A DNA stretch of 64,000 nucleotides. Source: Kluyvera sp040932435 (lineage in GTDB: Bacteria > Pseudomonadota > Gammaproteobacteria > Enterobacterales > Enterobacteriaceae). This document shows, one piece after another, positions 35,378-44,638 of the stretch. Position 1 is the first letter of the stretch. The number at the start of each line of letters is the position of its first letter. A program made the translations under genes and the position numbers. Below the pieces are notes generated by a model, which made no database searches, was not told where the DNA came from, and was given only the letters and a program-made list of their open reading frames with translations. Where the stretch lies: assembly GCF_040932435.1 (NCBI RefSeq), contig NZ_JBFQGA010000009.1:1-64000 (forward strand). The letters run 5' to 3'.

Positions 35378-35904
35378 TTTAACCTCACCTATCTACTGGA
35401 TGTAAAAGAATTATAATTTAGATATCGTGCTATTTACACATGCTGCCTGGCTAATATTGAAGCATTAAGCCCTTTCTCATTATAGCTTACTAAAATCAAC
35501 AGGTTAACTCTATTTCATTTTTTAAATGGATTCAGCAAGATCGCTACTTTTATTTGATGCTGACTAATTTTCATTACCACTGAGCAAAAAACAAACGATA
35601 TATTTACCTAGTGCAATTAAACACACATAGATATAAAGGTTTATTGCATTGTTTGACCATAAAGCAGGGTTCTTTTCCGGTGGTGGATTTAATCATCCTG
35701 CTGCCCAAACGCGGGAACAAGCCGGTCTAGGCAGACATGGGCTCGATTGACGTTTCGGCGGCCCAAATGGCCCCCTAACCATCACGGATTGAGCGCAGCA
35801 AAAATCCATCAGCAAAAAAAATCATTTTTCTGGCAATATTTCTGCGGCTCATTCGTCTACCTCATCAGAAGCAACTTTTAAGTTATCTATTGAGGAGTAA
35901 AAAC
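35378..35904. other. Intergenic region upstream of the ECF-sigma operon
   Basis: 527 bases: A/T-rich up to about 35650, then a GC-richer stretch (35660-35790) unlike its flanks that may be a remnant of an unidentified gene or element; I cannot assign it. Just before the next gene, GGCAATATT (35832) and CGTCTA (35854) are spaced like an ECF-sigma -35/-10 pair, but this is weak. Confidence 0.35.
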
Positions 35905-36420
35905 ATGAGAGATTTTGATATGCATAAACGGGGATGGGGTCACGGTCTTGGATTTGGCCATCGATCATTTGCAAAGCCGATATTGATTGGCATCGCATTT
36001 GTCGCATTGCTGGCGCTGCTGGTGATGTCACTGTGGAACGCCGTGTTGCCCGCGTTGGTTGGCGTAAACAGCATGGGTTTCTGGCAGGCGCTGGGGTTAT
36101 TGGTACTGTGCCGCATTCTGTTCGGCGGGCTGGGCATGCGTCCGGGGATGTTTGGCCGGGGGCGCGATCGTCGCCGCATGCACGAGCGCTGGATGCAGAT
36201 GACGCAGGAGCAGCGCGAGCAGTTTATGCAGCATCGCCGTGGCGGTGGCTGCCATCATGAAAGCCGTGGGCACCATCATGGTGAACATCGCGGGCATGGC
36301 TATGGTCATCATCGCGGTGGGTCTTGCGACCAGAGCGAACGCCGTCAAGATAACGCCGCCGTGCAGCCTAATGCTCAAGAAACTGAAGAGCAAAAACCTG
36401 CGGGAACCGAGCGTGAGTGA
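35905..36420 (+). CDS. His-rich small membrane protein, probable partner of the ECF sigma factor
   Basis: 171 residues from the ATG at 35905, with GAGGAG eight bases upstream. One or two membrane helices (about 22-47 and 54-74) are followed by a basic region (GRGRDRRRMHERWMQMTQEQ) and then a His/Gly-rich stretch with Cys (GGGCHHESRGHHHGEH), suggesting metal binding. A TGATG junction overlaps it with the sigma-factor gene, as for sigma/anti-sigma pairs. I do not recognise the family; metal-responsive anti-sigma is an inference. Confidence 0.7.
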   Translation: MRDFDMHKRGWGHGLGFGHRSFAKPILIGIAFVALLALLVMSLWNAVLPALVGVNSMGFWQALGLLVLCRILFGGLGMRPGMFGRGRDRRRMHERWMQMTQEQREQFMQHRRGGGCHHESRGHHHGEHRGHGYGHHRGGSCDQSERRQDNAAVQPNAQETEEQKPAGTERE

Positions 36421-36983
36421 TGAGCGCTGACAAGGCTAATGAGTCCCTCATCCTATCAGCGCTGGCCGCCTGTCGGGCTAAATTATCAGCCTTCATTCGC
36501 GGCCGTACCGCGGTTCGCGATGATGCGGACGACATCCTGCAGGAAGTCACCTACCAGCTAATAAAGGTGGAACAGCCGGTTGAGAACGTCGCGGCTTGGC
36601 TGTTTCGCGCCGCACGCAACGAAATCACCGACCGGGCGCGGAAAAAGCGTGAACTCCCGCTGTCTTTCTATGATGACGACAGCGAGGAAGATGACGCCTT
36701 TTTGGAAGATGAGCTGGCAGAAACCTTATTTGGGGTCCCACAATCGCCAGAAGAGGAGTATCTGCGCGAACTGGTGTGGCAAGAACTGGACAAAGCGCTT
36801 TCTGAACTCCCTGACGCCCAGCGCCACGTATTCGAGAAAACGGAGCTTGAAGGCTACAGCTTTAAAGCGCTGGCAGAGGAAACCGGCGTCAGCGTACAGG
36901 CCCTGCTGTCGCGCAAACACAAGGCCGTACTGTATCTGAGAACTCGCCTACATACGCTTTATGATGAACTGATGCAGGAATAG
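36420..36983 (+). CDS. ECF-type RNA polymerase sigma factor
   Basis: 187 residues from the ATG at 36420, which shares its A with the stop of the His-rich gene. Region 2 spans about 15-85 (DDADDILQEVTYQLIKVEQP, NVAAWLFRAARNEITDRARKK). An acidic linker (DDDSEEDDAFLEDE) precedes region 4, about 120-180 (LPDAQRHVFEKTELEGYSFK, ALAEETGVSVQALLSRKHKA). This is the extracytoplasmic function class. Probably regulated by the upstream membrane protein. Its regulon is unknown. Confidence 0.85.
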   Translation: MSADKANESLILSALAACRAKLSAFIRGRTAVRDDADDILQEVTYQLIKVEQPVENVAAWLFRAARNEITDRARKKRELPLSFYDDDSEEDDAFLEDELAETLFGVPQSPEEEYLRELVWQELDKALSELPDAQRHVFEKTELEGYSFKALAEETGVSVQALLSRKHKAVLYLRTRLHTLYDELMQE

Positions 36984-36994
36984 TTTACGCATTT

Positions 36995-38050
36995 TTAAGG
37001 GATAACCCGCGCGGCACGTAGCTGGGTAAACAGACTGAAAAACATCTCGTCCGTTGCCTGCATACGCGGGAATCCCGCTCGGCGTAGCTTGCTGCCATCG
37101 CCAAACATGTCGTAATCCCAGCTAAACACGAAATCGGCAAATTGACCGTCGCTCAAGCGCAGGATATCCGCCTCCACCAGCCCCTCCCCGGCCAGTTTAC
37201 TCCAAAGGTCACGGTAGTCGTGAAAGAGCTGTTGAAACGACAGATTAACCGGCGGCGCAGCTTCCAGATCAAACCAGCGTGCAATAAGCGGCCACAGCTC
37301 GCTCCAACGCCAAATATCACCATTATTGACGTTAAAAGCCTGGTTTTCTGCCGTCGATGAAGTGGCGGCCCACAGCGTCGCGTCGGCCAGCAATCCGCTG
37401 TCGGTGTGATCAACGATACTGTGCCAAGTCTGCTGCGTACCGGGAAAACGCAGCGGTAGCCCCTGTGCTTTGCACAGCGAGGCATACAATGCGATGCTCA
37501 GCGCCAGATTCATGGTATTACCGGGCACCGCGCTACCCACCACCCCGGGCCTAATCGCATTCCAGTGCCACGATTTGCCACGTTGAAACTCGGTGAGCCA
37601 CGCGAGCTGTGCGGCGTTAAATTCGGCACCGGGTACGCCAGGATCGCTTTCCCGCGCTGGTGTTTTGAACGGCCCAAGGTGGGCGCCATAGACTTTGTAG
37701 CCCTGCATCAGGCTGACCGTCTGCAACGGTGAGGTTTTCTCAACGTGGCTGACCAAATTACGCAACATGGTCACATTCGGGGCCACCATCTCCGTCCAGT
37801 TCGCTGCGTTTACCCAAGCGCTGTAAAATATGTGAGTCACACCGACCAAGGGCTGTAGCATCTGCGCACTGTGCTGAGCGTCCAACAAGTTCACATTCAC
37901 TAGCGGAATATTATCCGGATGAGTGCTTGCCCGATGCCTCAGACCGATTACCTGCCACTGATTATCCAGCAGCGTTTTGACCATCTGCCGACCGACAATA
38001 CCGCTGGCGCCCGCAACCAGCGCGACCTTTTGTGGCTGTATCTTACTCAT
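36995..38050 (-). CDS. NAD(P)-dependent SDR-family reductase (atypical/PRISE-like)
   Basis: 351 residues from the ATG at 38050, with AGGAG eight bases before it; the open frame extends upstream without homology. Rossmann motif GASGIVGRQM near residue 14 and the mid-region MQGYKVYGAHLGPFKTPARE typical of atypical SDRs related to plant progesterone 5-beta-reductase (PRISE), which reduce enone substrates. The substrate is not known. Divergent from a LysR gene 97 bases away, and convergent with the sigma-factor gene (11-base gap). Confidence 0.82.
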   Translation of the reverse strand: MSKIQPQKVALVAGASGIVGRQMVKTLLDNQWQVIGLRHRASTHPDNIPLVNVNLLDAQHSAQMLQPLVGVTHIFYSAWVNAANWTEMVAPNVTMLRNLVSHVEKTSPLQTVSLMQGYKVYGAHLGPFKTPARESDPGVPGAEFNAAQLAWLTEFQRGKSWHWNAIRPGVVGSAVPGNTMNLALSIALYASLCKAQGLPLRFPGTQQTWHSIVDHTDSGLLADATLWAATSSTAENQAFNVNNGDIWRWSELWPLIARWFDLEAAPPVNLSFQQLFHDYRDLWSKLAGEGLVEADILRLSDGQFADFVFSWDYDMFGDGSKLRRAGFPRMQATDEMFFSLFTQLRAARVIP

Positions 38051-38147
38051 GGTGTTTCTCCTGAATGGGTGACAGATACAGTTTGATCTATTATTTTTTC
38101 TAGACATATCCCGTAAATCTGATGGCACTTATAAGCAGAATCATTAA

Positions 38148-39029
38148 ATGAACAATAAGCTCAATGCCATTGCCACCTTCCTACGCGTTGCCGAAGCCGG
38201 CTCTTTTTCCGCCGCCGCTCGCCAAAGCGGGGTCAAACAATCCGCCGTTAGCCAGCAGATAGCCGCGCTTGAAGAAGAGCTAGGCGTCGTCCTGCTGCAT
38301 CGCACCACGCGGGCGATGGCGCTGACCGAACAGGGAAAAATATACCGTCGGGACATGACCCTGCTGCTGGAAGCGATGCAGGAGGCCGAAAGGCGTCTTG
38401 CGCCTGCCGACCCGCAATGGCAAGGCAAGGTGCACGTGCAGTTGCCGAGTGGGCTGGGGCAGATTTTTTTGCCGCACCTGCTGGCGCTGCAGCATAGAAA
38501 CGCCGGATTGCAGCTGACGCTTTCGCTTGATGACCGTCTAGCCGATTTGGTTGTAGAAGGGGTGGATGTCGCACTGCGCCTGAGCCATGAGCCGCCGCCA
38601 TCGCATGCTGCACGCCCTCTTGCACGAATTGAAACCGCGCTGTACGCCGCTCCCGGATTTACGCCGATTCATTCCGTTGACGAATTAGCGGCCCACCCGC
38701 ACGTGCGCTTCAGCGGCATTGCCCAAGACGCCCCGCTACGGCTGGTCGCGGCTGATGAGACTGTCGACGTGAAGGTGAATACCATATTTCGAGCCAACAC
38801 CAGCGCGGCATTGCTGCTGGCACTTGAGTCAGGTATCGGTATCGGCGGTATGCAGCGGCCCCTCGCCGCCGAGGCGCTAAAAGCCGGCAGACTGGTGCCG
38901 GTGTTACCCGCCTATCGGCTGCCCGACCGCTTCTTGTATGCTGTTTATCCCGACGCTCGTTTTATCCCTCAGCGGGTTCGAAGCGTTATCAGCGTGGTTG
39001 AACGCCTGCTACTTGAGATGAGCGATTAA
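38148..39029 (+). CDS. LysR-family transcriptional regulator
   Basis: 293 residues. The N-terminal HTH (about 1-60) includes AEAGSFSAAARQSGVKQSAV and QQIAALEEELGVVLLHRTTR, with the effector domain following. By position it most likely controls the divergent SDR gene. No paralogue-specific name is justified. Confidence 0.87.
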   Translation: MNNKLNAIATFLRVAEAGSFSAAARQSGVKQSAVSQQIAALEEELGVVLLHRTTRAMALTEQGKIYRRDMTLLLEAMQEAERRLAPADPQWQGKVHVQLPSGLGQIFLPHLLALQHRNAGLQLTLSLDDRLADLVVEGVDVALRLSHEPPPSHAARPLARIETALYAAPGFTPIHSVDELAAHPHVRFSGIAQDAPLRLVAADETVDVKVNTIFRANTSAALLLALESGIGIGGMQRPLAAEALKAGRLVPVLPAYRLPDRFLYAVYPDARFIPQRVRSVISVVERLLLEMSD

Positions 39030-39083
39030 CGACATTTTGTCGATGCCCCGGTATGGTGGCGATATTGAGGTAAAAGGAAAACT

Positions 39084-39305
39084 ATGATGCTGATTTACGA
39101 TGTATTTGGCCGACATATTGGGGTGCAACGCCAGGATGACCGCTGGCTAGTCTTTCGTGTAGATATGTCGGAGCAAAAATTCTCTCGGCTTTATGACGTC
39201 ATCATTCCCGACGACCTTACGGAAACCGAGATAGTCGGGTGGCTTGATGATATTTTTCATGAAGCGGCTACGGCAAAACATCCCGATGTCACACGGATTC
39301 GATGA
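39084..39305 (+). CDS. Small conserved protein of unknown function
   Basis: 73 residues, MMLIYDVFGRHIGVQRQDDR at the start, no signal peptide or membrane helix, mildly acidic. AAGGA lies seven bases upstream and a hairpin terminator follows, so it looks like a real monocistronic gene. I recall similar enterobacterial hypothetical proteins but no function. Confidence 0.65.
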   Translation: MMLIYDVFGRHIGVQRQDDRWLVFRVDMSEQKFSRLYDVIIPDDLTETEIVGWLDDIFHEAATAKHPDVTRIR

Positions 39306-39368
39306 ATATTAGGATTTTAGCGGCATAATCGGGCAAGTACGGAACACGGTTCATCGAGTCTGTGACTC

Positions 39369-39403
39369 AAAGTGAATGCTTTCGTCTTTTGATTCACTTT
39401 TTA
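39369..39403 (+). terminator. Terminator of the small gene at 39084
   Basis: Stem aaagtgaat / attcacttt with a 14-base loop and a T-rich tail. Confidence 0.7.
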
Positions 39404-39461
39404 TTATTGCTCATTCATGTAACATAACGATCAAATTTTATTTACAAATTGAGCCTGAGCA

Positions 39462-40649
39462 ATGGATCTTGAAAACAGTGTGGGTGGCCATCGTCAGTTG
39501 AGTACCGCGATTTTCGGTATGATCGTGTTGACCTTAGGTATGGGGATTGGACGATTCTTATACACCCCGATGCTGCCGGTCATGTTACGCGAGGGGATCT
39601 TTACCTTTTCGCAGCTCTCTTTAATCGCCAGCGCGAATTATGCCGGCTACCTAGTCGGCAGCCTGCTGTTCTCATTCGGTATTTTCGGTGGTCTGAAAAA
39701 TATCAGAGGCCTGTTACTGGCCTGTGCGCTGGTTACGGGAATACTTATTTTTGCCATGGCGGCGATCGCACATCCTGAGCTGGTGATATTAATCAGATTT
39801 ATGGCCGGTGTGGCGAGCGCAGGCATGATGATATTTGGTTCGATGCTGATGCTACAGCACACCCATAATCCGTTTGTCATTGCGTCTTTGTTTGCCGGTG
39901 TGGGAATGGGTATTTTTATTGGCAATGAATATGTTATTGCCGGTATCGCTTTCGCATTGCATTCCAAACTACTGTGGTTCGGTGCTTCAATCCTCTCGGC
40001 TGTGTTATTCGTGGCACTGATTATCTTGCTGCCGAAGCGCCAACATAGTCTTCCTTTACTAAAAGCAGCCGCCTCATCTGAACCAAATATCCAATGGTGG
40101 AACTTGGCGCTATTATATGGCCTAGCGGGATTCGGCTATATCATTGTCGCCACCTATTTGCCGTTAATGGCCCGTGGCGTCGGTAATCAATTTCTGGCCA
40201 ATCATATCTGGTCCATTGTCGGCCTTGCGGTTATTCCGGGCTGTTACGGCTGGCTGTGGGCGGCCCGCAGATGGGGTATTCTGTCGTGCCTATGCGTGAA
40301 CTTGACCGTACAGGCCACCTGCGTGGTCATGGCCTCGTTTATCCATTCACCGTTACTCTTAACGCTGAGCTGCGTCGGCTTTGGTGCCACTTTTATGGGA
40401 ACCAGCTCATTAGTTATGCCGCTGGCGAAACGCATTCATGCGCCGCAAAAAATTAATTTACTGGGGCTGGTGACGCTGACCTATGGCATTGGGCAAATTG
40501 CCGGGCCGTTAATGGTGAGTGCATTCCAGAGCAATAATAATGGTATGACAATTTCAATACTTTCGGGTGCCTGCGCTTTATTTATCGCCGCAGGCATCAG
40601 TTATATTCAGCACAACAAAGTAAAACGTTGCGCGGCAATCAGGAGCTAA
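39462..40649 (+). CDS. MFS transporter, YbfB/YjiJ family
   Basis: 395 residues with about 12 hydrophobic helices. The first helix motif LTLGMGIGRFLYTPMLPVML is characteristic of the YbfB/YjiJ (MFS_4) family; substrates of this family are poorly known. A charged central loop (KRQHSLPLLKAAASSEP, about residue 190) divides the two six-helix halves. The start follows 20 bases after a T/A-rich region with GAGC upstream, which is only a weak ribosome site. Confidence 0.85.
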   Translation: MDLENSVGGHRQLSTAIFGMIVLTLGMGIGRFLYTPMLPVMLREGIFTFSQLSLIASANYAGYLVGSLLFSFGIFGGLKNIRGLLLACALVTGILIFAMAAIAHPELVILIRFMAGVASAGMMIFGSMLMLQHTHNPFVIASLFAGVGMGIFIGNEYVIAGIAFALHSKLLWFGASILSAVLFVALIILLPKRQHSLPLLKAAASSEPNIQWWNLALLYGLAGFGYIIVATYLPLMARGVGNQFLANHIWSIVGLAVIPGCYGWLWAARRWGILSCLCVNLTVQATCVVMASFIHSPLLLTLSCVGFGATFMGTSSLVMPLAKRIHAPQKINLLGLVTLTYGIGQIAGPLMVSAFQSNNNGMTISILSGACALFIAAGISYIQHNKVKRCAAIRS

Positions 40650-40709
40650 TATGGCTTACATCGACATAAGATCCTGATGCGCTTTTTCATAATCAACTTA
40701 TTAATTAAA

Positions 40710-40730
40710 AATCTGCCGTAATGACAGATT
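40710..40730 (-). terminator. Terminator after yeeN
   Basis: AATCTG / CAGATT inverted repeat; the minus strand reads into TTTTTAATT. A short stem, so moderate confidence. Confidence 0.55.
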
Positions 40731-40744
40731 CTTTTAATAAGCAA

Positions 40745-41461
40745 TTAGAGATTGGCAACGTTATGATATACCTTCTGAACATCATCGTCAGCTTCAAGGG
40801 CATCGACAAGCCCTTCGAAGATTTCTAAATCTTCTGCTGGAAGTTCAATTTCTGCTTGCGCAATCATTTCTAATTCAGTGGTTGAGAATTCAGTAATGCC
40901 AGCGGCTTTTAACGCTGAAATACCTTTATGTAGGTCTGTAGACTCAGTATAAATAATGATGTTGCCTTCTTCTTCGGTGACATCACGGACTTCAACTTCA
41001 GCTTCAAGCAAAATTTCAAAAATAGCGTCTGGGTCAGTCCCTTTAAATACAATCACCCCAGTATTGTCAAACATATAGCTGACAGAACCTGCCGCCCCGA
41101 TATTTCCGCCTTTTTTATTGAAGATTGAGCGGATATTGGCAATGGTGCGGTTAACATTTGAAGTCAGCGTTTCAGCGATGATCATTGAACCGTTTGGTCC
41201 AAAGCCTTCATAACGCCCCGGCACGAAGGTTTCATCTCCGCCGCCTTTGGCTTTATCAATCGCTTTATCAATAACGTGTTTTGGAACCTGGGCTTGTTTC
41301 GCACGCTCAATAACGAATTTTAAAGATGAGTTTAATTCTGGATCTGGGTCACCTTGTTTCGCAGCGGCATAGATTTCCACACCGAATTTTGCATATACAT
41401 TAGACGTCGCCCCGTCTTTAGCCGTTTTTTTAGCAACAATGTTGGCCCATTTACGTCCCAC
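40745..41461 (-). CDS. yeeN: YeeN, YebC/PmpR-family regulatory or translation-associated protein
   Basis: 238 residues, the same length as E. coli YeeN and nearly identical (MGRKWANIVAKKTAKDGATS at the start). The start codon is GTG at 41461, preceded by GAGGAGAG. The YebC/TACO1 family includes DNA-binding regulators and proteins that relieve ribosome stalling; YeeN itself is uncharacterised. In E. coli it lies near asn tRNA genes; here its surroundings differ. Confidence 0.95.
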   Translation of the reverse strand: MGRKWANIVAKKTAKDGATSNVYAKFGVEIYAAAKQGDPDPELNSSLKFVIERAKQAQVPKHVIDKAIDKAKGGGDETFVPGRYEGFGPNGSMIIAETLTSNVNRTIANIRSIFNKKGGNIGAAGSVSYMFDNTGVIVFKGTDPDAIFEILLEAEVEVRDVTEEEGNIIIYTESTDLHKGISALKAAGITEFSTTELEMIAQAEIELPAEDLEIFEGLVDALEADDDVQKVYHNVANL

Positions 41462-41725
41462 TGGAATGCTCTCCTCGAAGATTTATTTACATGAATGGCA
41501 GATTAATTATTCCGCACATTTTACCGCCGCATTATATCACGACATGTAAATTCTCGTCTACGAGAACGCAAAACAGTAAAGTTTTACGAGATGTTACTTT
41601 ATTTTTACCATTAGTTAATATTGCGGATAAGTTATTTCCGAAAGTCTTTCAGGTTCTGTTGTTATTATTCTTAATAATTGAACGGCAGCAATGCAAACTG
41701 CTGACTCCCCTCTCTCGGTTCAAAT

Positions 41726-42625
41726 CTATTTGTTACCGCCAACCCCAGCGAGAGCTTCACGTAAATACTGCATCAATACCGTCACCCGAACCGGGGTAAA
41801 CTGGCGAGATGGCCGCACTATCGACAGAGGCAACGGCGGCGGAGCATAGCGCTCCAGCACCGGGACTAACGTGCCGTCCTGCAATGCCTCTTCGACGATA
41901 TACCCCGGTAGCATCGCAATCCCCAGGCCCTGAATCGCGGCTTCGCGCAGTACATCGCCGTTATTCGCAGCCAATGGCACCCGAACGTCCAGTTCTTGGT
42001 CGCCGTAGGCAAACGCCCACTCATCCCGCGTAGACAGGAGTGAATAATGCAGACAGTGGTGGTGCTTTAATTCAGCGGGTGATTCCGGCTTGCCGTGAGT
42101 TTTAAGGTAATCCGGGGAGGCACAATACAACCGCGGCATCATCGCAATGGGCAAACTGACTAAAGATGAATCTTGCAGTTCGCCGATGCGCAAAGACAGA
42201 TCGATGCCTTCGTTGAGCAGATCGCTGACCCGGTCTTCCAACTGCAGCGTCACGGTAATCTGCGGATACTTTTTCAAAAAAGCAGGAAGTAGCGGAGCCA
42301 GTTTCTGGGTGCCAAAACTCAGCGGCGCCCCCAGTCGAATAATGCCGCTGTAGGTTTCCTGGGCACAGTTAAGCCGTTCTTCAGCCTGTTCGAGTGCGCT
42401 AAGGATACCTAAAACGTCTTGGTAAAACTGCTGCCCGCTGGGGGTTAAATCGAGCTGGCGAGTGGTGCGATTGATGAGCTTGACGCTTAGCGCCGCTTCC
42501 AGCGCGGAAACCCGCCGGCTAATGGCCGCGCTGCTGGCATCAAGCTGGACGGCAGCATTATAGAAGCTGCCGCTTTCAACGACGGCGACAAAGCTGCGAA
42601 GTGAGATGAGGTCGTATTCTTTCAT
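41726..42625 (-). CDS. LysR-family transcriptional regulator, divergent from second pirin gene
   Basis: 299 residues from the ATG at 42625 (MKEYDLISLRSF). HTH about 5-62 (ESGSFYNAAVQLDASSAAIS, RRVSALEAALSVKLINRTTR), effector domain to the end. The start is chosen from the usual LysR N-terminus; the upstream in-frame ATG (42685) would overlap the pirin promoter. Same divergent LysR/pirin arrangement as at 5.3-7.2 kb, but the two regulators are clearly different in sequence. Confidence 0.87.
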   Translation of the reverse strand: MKEYDLISLRSFVAVVESGSFYNAAVQLDASSAAISRRVSALEAALSVKLINRTTRQLDLTPSGQQFYQDVLGILSALEQAEERLNCAQETYSGIIRLGAPLSFGTQKLAPLLPAFLKKYPQITVTLQLEDRVSDLLNEGIDLSLRIGELQDSSLVSLPIAMMPRLYCASPDYLKTHGKPESPAELKHHHCLHYSLLSTRDEWAFAYGDQELDVRVPLAANNGDVLREAAIQGLGIAMLPGYIVEEALQDGTLVPVLERYAPPPLPLSIVRPSRQFTPVRVTVLMQYLREALAGVGGNK

Positions 42626-42719
42626 TTTGCGTAACGGTGTCTTACCTAAACCCTGATTTATCTGTATGAATCCCCTGCCTATCATACGTGCATTAGATAA
42701 ACACCGAGGAACATCTGTT

Positions 42720-43469
42720 ATGGCTAATCATTATCGTAAAAAAGGCGCAGAGCTGCTGCATTATCTGCCAGCCAGTGAATATCATCCAGCGAACACCTAT
42801 TTTCATTTTTCATTCGCCAACTATTACGATCCTGAAAACATGCACTACGGCGTGCTGCGCGTAGTAAACGACGATGATGTTAAACCACACAGCGGCTTCG
42901 ATCGCCATCCGCATAAAGATATGGAGATCGTCAGTTATCTGGTGAAAGGCAATTTGACCCACTGGGACAGCGCGACGCAGGTCGAAGATGTTCTGAGCCG
43001 TGGGCATGTCCAAACGGTCACCGCTGGCAACGGCGTATGGCACTCAGAGCTGAACAACCATGACGATTGGTGTCGCTTCCTGCAAATCTGGATCCTGCCA
43101 CCAGAACAAGGTTTGGAAGTCCGTTATGAAAACCATAAATTCACCGACGAAGACCGCGAGAACAAACTGCTGCATATCGTCGGCAGTCTGCAAAATGAAG
43201 ACGATGCGCCGCTGCATCTGAATCAGGATGTGAACATGTTCGTCAGTGAGCTGACCAACAGCGATGCAGAAGTGACCTATGAACTCAAAGCCGGTCGTCA
43301 GGCCTATATCAACAGTATTGAAGACAGCGTAAAGGTCGACGGCATTGTGACATTGGATGAACGGGACTCACTCGAAGTTGTTGGGCCTGCAACGCTGACC
43401 TTTAAAGCGAAAGACCAACACGCGCACTTTATCATTATTGAGATGGGCGAATGGTCTGATGCGCAATAA
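42720..43469 (+). CDS. Pirin-family protein (second)
   Basis: 249 residues from the ATG at 42720, with GAGGA nine bases upstream. The metal motif FDRHPHKDMEIVSYLVKGNL lies near residue 58 and GNGVWHSELNNH about 102, so the His/His/His/Glu iron site is present in the N-terminal cupin. It is closer to the YhaK-like branch of pirins than the gene at 6312. Activity unknown; possible quercetinase-like dioxygenase. Confidence 0.88.
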   Translation: MANHYRKKGAELLHYLPASEYHPANTYFHFSFANYYDPENMHYGVLRVVNDDDVKPHSGFDRHPHKDMEIVSYLVKGNLTHWDSATQVEDVLSRGHVQTVTAGNGVWHSELNNHDDWCRFLQIWILPPEQGLEVRYENHKFTDEDRENKLLHIVGSLQNEDDAPLHLNQDVNMFVSELTNSDAEVTYELKAGRQAYINSIEDSVKVDGIVTLDERDSLEVVGPATLTFKAKDQHAHFIIIEMGEWSDAQ

Positions 43470-43492
43470 GTCGCTCAGCTAAGGGAAGACAC

Positions 43493-43570
43493 GCGGTAGG
43501 CCGGATAAGCAAAGCGCCATCCGGCACCGATTGCCGGATGACGGCGTAAACGCCTTATCCGGCCTACCGC
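43493..43570. repeat. REP/BIME element after the second pirin gene
   Basis: A 78-base imperfect palindrome beginning GCGGTAGGCCGGATAAGC and ending TTATCCGGCCTACCGC, with two REP cores. Confidence 0.9.
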
Positions 43571-43596
43571 TCTCCTGCAACCTTATCAGCTCACCG

Positions 43597-44388
43597 CTAG
43601 CGCAATAAAACCTTGCCAATTAAATAGGTCGTCGCCTGTCCACCAATATGCACCCGTTCGCCCAGCAGCTGACAGCGTAAATCACCGCCGCGTTCAGACA
43701 CCTGTCGCGCCAGCATCTGCGTTTTATTGAGTTTTTCCGCCCAATAAGGGATCAGCATACTGTGCGCAGATCCGGTCACCGGATCTTCCGCAACCGCCTC
43801 ACCCGGGCAGAAGAAACGGCTGACAAAATCGTATTCCCCCTCTCCCGGCGCCGTAATACAGACCATTTTGCCCAGCGGGATCATCGCATTAATGTCCGGG
43901 CGAACGGTGGCAACCTGCTGCGCATTCTCCAACACCACCATGTAATCTCGCGCCACGCGAACCTCTTTGCACTCGGTAATGCCCAATGTTTCCAGCAGCA
44001 AAGGCGGCGGTGAAACCGGCTCCGTTTTCCACGCGGGGAAATCAAGCGTTAACCATTCACCATTGCGGGTCACGGAAAGTGGGCCAACAAAACGGGTGTC
44101 AAAATGAATCCGCGTGTCGGGGTAATCAAGGTATTCAAAGATGACATGAGCAGCCGCAAGCGTGGCATGGCCGCAAAGGTTGATTTCCCCCTGAGTAGTG
44201 AACCAGCGCAATTCAAAACCGCTGTCAGTGGTGACAAAAAAAGCGGTTTCCGACTGGTTATGCTGTTTAGCCATTTTTAACAATGTCTCATCGGGTAACC
44301 ATTCGGCTAAAGGGCACACGGCCGCAGCATTACCGCCAAAGGTCGTGGTGGTGAAAGCATCGACCATATAAAAATCAATTGGATTCAT
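43597..44388 (-). CDS. PhzF-family isomerase-like protein
   Basis: 263 residues. PhzF fold signatures: VDAFTTTTFGGNAAAVCPL at the N-terminus, HNQSETAFFV (catalytic Glu region) near residue 45, CGHATLAAAHV near 72 and GEAVAEDPVTGSAHSML near 200. Homologous to PhzF and YddE diaminopimelate-epimerase-fold proteins; the substrate here is unknown and there are no other phenazine genes. AGAGG nine bases upstream of the ATG. Confidence 0.88.
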   Translation of the reverse strand: MNPIDFYMVDAFTTTTFGGNAAAVCPLAEWLPDETLLKMAKQHNQSETAFFVTTDSGFELRWFTTQGEINLCGHATLAAAHVIFEYLDYPDTRIHFDTRFVGPLSVTRNGEWLTLDFPAWKTEPVSPPPLLLETLGITECKEVRVARDYMVVLENAQQVATVRPDINAMIPLGKMVCITAPGEGEYDFVSRFFCPGEAVAEDPVTGSAHSMLIPYWAEKLNKTQMLARQVSERGGDLRCQLLGERVHIGGQATTYLIGKVLLR

Positions 44389-44611
44389 GACATAAACCTC
44401 TGATCATTTTCAGGACAGCAAGCGTTCTAACATGCCATGAGAACGGGTAATTTCGTATGTTTTTCTGCACCTACGGTATTGAGCTGCGATATCTCCTGCC
44501 AACGCCCATCAGTTCATCGTCCTATCCATACGATAAATTGTGACCTCACACGCACTACCCACAATCCTAATAGGGTTACTTCCGCACCTTTGATCGCTAT
44601 CAAAAATTAAC

Positions 44612-44629
44612 ATACCGTCTGGTCGGTAT
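44612..44629. promoter_or_regulatory. TetR-type operator overlapping the start region of its own gene
   Basis: ATACCGTCTGGTCGGTAT: perfect 6-base outer arms ATACCG / CGGTAT, ten bases upstream of the TetR-family start codon, consistent with autorepression. Confidence 0.7.
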
Positions 44630-44638
44630 GATCGCGGC

